From Apostichopus japonicus (lineage: Eukaryota; Echinodermata; Holothuroidea; Aspidochirotida; Stichopodidae): a DNA stretch of 64,000 nt. The notes beneath the pieces were generated by a model that did not search any database, had not been told where the DNA came from, and was given only the letters and a program-made list of their open reading frames with translations. The stretch spans positions 12,191,001-12,255,000 of the forward strand of contig NC_092570.1 of NCBI RefSeq assembly GCF_037975245.1. The letters are read 5' to 3'. Both the position numbers and the translations under genes were made by a program. Positions 61,701 to 64,000 of the stretch are shown here, piece by piece; position 1 is the stretch's first letter; every line of letters starts with the position of its first letter.

Positions 61701-62856
61701 CATAGCAACCCTTAATCTGTGATCCAGGTTGCAAGTTCATGTCGAATACAAAAAGTCAGGTTTTTTTGGGGTGCAATACCATCTTTTGAATACCAATGTG
61801 GGCAAAATGTTGTAACCTATACAAACATTACTAGCAAAGCAGGAATGTTGTAGCGCCATTGACATTAGCAAAGTCACTATCAAGGTTTCTTCACACACCA
61901 CATAAGAAAATGATTCCATGTTTTCTGTGTGTATCAGAAATAGAAACACACTATGAGATACTGTCGATCTTCAAAACACTGTCCTCTTGCAAATTATGGA
62001 AGCTTGAGAGTAACTTCAATTCCATTCACTTTGGCTTAGCTCTGCTTTCAAATGAAATCAACCTTATAATGCCCTCCCCCCCCCCCCTTTCACATACTTT
62101 CAAAGAGGTGATATGATAACCATTTTTAAATATCAGGGAGGAAGAAAGAAACGTTCCAACTGTTGCTACTGATAGAATGCACCCAGTGCTTTGCAATGAA
62201 CTACAAATGTACATCAATTGAGTAACGGATTCATTCAGATGTTCATGTCAATACATGCTAAAAGAAACAAAAAACAAAAATCTGGCTGAAGCTTATTCTT
62301 GAGAAAATGTTTAGCAATTACTATCCCTATAAAAAAAACTGAGAAAGCCTCTTCCTCTTGGGCACAACAATATGATTTGACATTTGTCCTACTTTTCATG
62401 TGCAGTCTCTTATGTTCTACTAACAAGGGAGTATTGTTACTAGTTTTGGTCAAAGCCCTATGAACAATATCTGTTTGAAAAATATTTCACATTTTGGACA
62501 ATTTAAGCTATAATGTCCTTTGACCTCTAAACCTTATACAACTATTGTGCCATCCCCCTCCCCTCCCCACATCACTGAACCATTGACAAATGTCATTTTT
62601 TCATCCAGATCAAAGTCATAGTCATGTTCGCTTTTAATCTCGCAACTGGATGGCTATATTAGATTCATCACTTGATGGTCTGCAGTTTTCTCAGCAGCTG
62701 GTCGACTTCAATGTTTCCTGATCATCGGCGTAAGTATTCATGCAGCAAAATGAGGAAAGAATCAAGGGCTATTAATATGAACCAGCTTAACCACAAACCT
62801 GTGGTTACAAAGTGACTACATAATGGTCTAGGAACGTACACACAATCTGCCATACA
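58800..62856 (-). other. Probable long 3' UTR of the PRKX-type kinase
   Basis: This follows the kinase stop codon on the minus strand and is mostly unique AT-rich sequence without repeat arrays. Candidate poly(A) signals (aataaa on the minus strand) lie at 60,341-60,346 and 58,820-58,825. A 33-bp duplication (phrase atttcatcttaaattttagg) lies at 60,272-60,340, and a C run at 61,441-61,454. The extent is inference; no other coding exon was found. Confidence 0.4.
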
Positions 62857-62982
62857 TCAAAAATCTTTGAAAGCCTTCATTTCTTCCTCTCCAACTCCAG
62901 CTGCATTTTGCCAGTTGTCGTCCTCATACTCATCAAAGTTACTGGTATCTCCAGCATGTGAAACTACTGGCACTATTGGTGG
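62857..62982 (-). CDS. PRKX: PRKX-type cAMP-dependent-like protein kinase, last coding exon (partial gene)
   Basis: A minus-strand exon after a clear acceptor (attttgtcag) encodes 41 residues and a stop. It starts PPIVP, then GDTSNFDEYEDDNWQNAA, and ends FKDF. This is the AGC-kinase C-tail: PPIVP and GDTSNF are shared with PKA/PRKX, the F-D-x-Y segment is the active-site tether, and the terminal F-x-x-F is the hydrophobic motif. The W and the acidic EYEDDNW stretch fit PRKX (Drosophila Pka-C3) better than PKA-C alpha. The kinase core must lie beyond 64,000; no other exon could be found between 62,983 and the edge. The gene is tail-to-tail with MFSD1. The role, serine/threonine phosphorylation downstream of cAMP, is inferred from the family. 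Confidence 0.82.
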   Translation of the reverse strand, partial: PPIVPVVSHAGDTSNFDEYEDDNWQNAAGVGEEEMKAFKDF

Positions 62983-63159
62983 CTGACAAAATACAAAAGA
63001 AAGCAATGATACTTGATGACAAATTTCTATTCATTTCCGCAAGGTTGCTGGTAGAAACAGAAAGCCAAGCAGCAAATACAACATGTTTTTCTGTATCTCC
63101 CACAAAACTATTTCATGACTTATTAGCTTCAGGGCTAGAACAGCTTACATGGATAATAC

Positions 63160-63372
63160 CTGTCATATGTCATCAACACCAATATAGCTTTCTGCAACCA
63201 ATAGTACCTCTCAAAGACACTCATATAGCTTGCAGCAACAGATGTCTCTCACCTCCAATAGCTTTTATCAGCACTAAATATAGCTTGCAGCAACAGATGC
63301 CTCTCATCTCCAATACCTCTAATAGCTTTCATCAGCACTAATATAGCTTTGTTGCAACAGATGCCTAGCACC
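63160..63372. repeat. Degenerate tandem repeat of about 60-70 bp
   Basis: Three to four imperfect units contain atatagcttgcagcaacaga and cctctcacctccaatagct. It is in the last intron of the PRKX-type gene. An open frame across it shows the repeat as SNTSNSFHQH-like words and is not a gene. Confidence 0.65.
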
Positions 63373-63454
63373 TCTTAGACCTATATGAATACACCAACAG
63401 CAGAAATTTGACTGGTAAATTATAAACAATTTGAAAGGAGTAAAGACATGTTTT

Positions 63455-63530
63455 GCTAGAATGTGATTCAAATCAAAGAACATGGGATTTATAGTCCTAT
63501 GTTCCACCAACTTAGCTATCCAGCCCTTAT
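63455..63530 (-). mobile_element. tRNA-like SINE head
   Basis: On the minus strand a perfect A box (tagctaagttgg, 63507-63518) is followed at tRNA spacing by a degenerate B box (gatttgaatca, 63464-63474). The body beyond is unclear. It is too diverged for a functional tRNA. Confidence 0.5.
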
Positions 63531-63754
63531 TTGGTGATGATCCCTATAACCATTGCTTTACTAATGAGTGCCAATCAGAAACTTTACACATACATACACA
63601 CTAACACTGTCACCAGGGATCACACTTGGTTTCAGCTGATACAACCAGAAAGCAGCAGGGAAGATGTTTCAGCTTTTTATAAATGATATAAGTAAATCAA
63701 CTGGACTGATTTGTAGAAATTGAAAGCAGTGATAGAGATCACCACCAACTAAGA

Positions 63755-63815
63755 AGTGGATAGCCTGGTTGGTAGAGCACAAGGCTTTATTTTCAATACC
63801 ATTCTTGTATGCACC
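63755..63815 (+). mobile_element. Second tRNA-like SINE head
   Basis: On the plus strand gatagcctggttggtagagc resembles an A box with D-arm, and ttttcaatacca about 35 nt later is a weak B box. It may be another decayed tRNA-derived SINE, opposite in orientation to the one at 63,455. Confidence 0.4.
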
Positions 63816-64000
63816 AAGGGGAATCTAAAAACCAAATATAAACAGCAATGAAGCTGTTTTTAAGACTTAAAGCAGCATTTTGCGTCCTTTTCTCAACCTC
63901 ACTGACTCCACTATGCCATAATGACATACATAACTAGCTTATCTATTTAAATCTTACTTCAAATGGTGGCATAAAAGTCGAAAAATTTGCAACTTTCAAC

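Overview
This window looks like nuclear DNA from an animal. Its genes are broken into many small exons with GT/AG introns, the DNA is AT-rich, and the introns are filled with minisatellites, MITEs, tRNA-derived SINEs and retroelement remnants. The four proteins are conserved across animals. The repeat style and a TAACCC-like telomeric stretch suggest an invertebrate deuterostome such as an echinoderm, but that placement is inference. Nothing bacterial or viral-genome-like was seen, and no CRISPR array, rRNA gene or functional tRNA gene.

Layout. 1-3.5 kb: upstream DNA with a MITE, a tRNA-derived SINE and a 48-bp direct repeat. 3.5-12.6 kb (+): a complete six-exon BAP18 (C17orf49) gene, a chromatin-complex subunit, with a hammerhead-like tandem pair, a MITE containing telomere-like DNA, and 77/78-bp and 68-bp minisatellites in its introns. 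A 16-bp array of AP-1-type TGACTCA sites lies just after its stop codon. 14.8-16.3 kb (-): a decayed non-LTR retrotransposon. 17.1-22.75 kb (-): a complete six-coding-exon PBK/TOPK mitotic kinase, tail-to-tail with BAP18. 23.8-24.2 kb: a compact divergent promoter. 24.2-53.6 kb (+): a complete 16-exon MFSD1 (lysosomal MFS transporter). Its introns hold a 126-nt two-arm hairpin, a solo LTR with a 5-bp target duplication, a 147-bp repeat, an 88-bp minisatellite split by a 3,653-bp TIR transposon, and a 4.3-kb 64-bp satellite of 67 in-register copies. 58.8-62.98 kb (-): the probable 3' UTR and last coding exon of a PRKX-type protein kinase whose other exons lie beyond the right edge.

All splice phases were checked by hand: BAP18 joins to 582 nt (193 aa), PBK to 987 nt (328 aa) and MFSD1 to 1,572 nt (523 aa), each in a single open frame. 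The four genes share no obvious pathway (chromatin remodelling, mitotic kinase, lysosomal transport, cAMP-type kinase). The only regulatory link suggested by layout is the PBK/MFSD1 head-to-head promoter. Many short open frames here are artefacts of tandem repeats and are not reported as genes.
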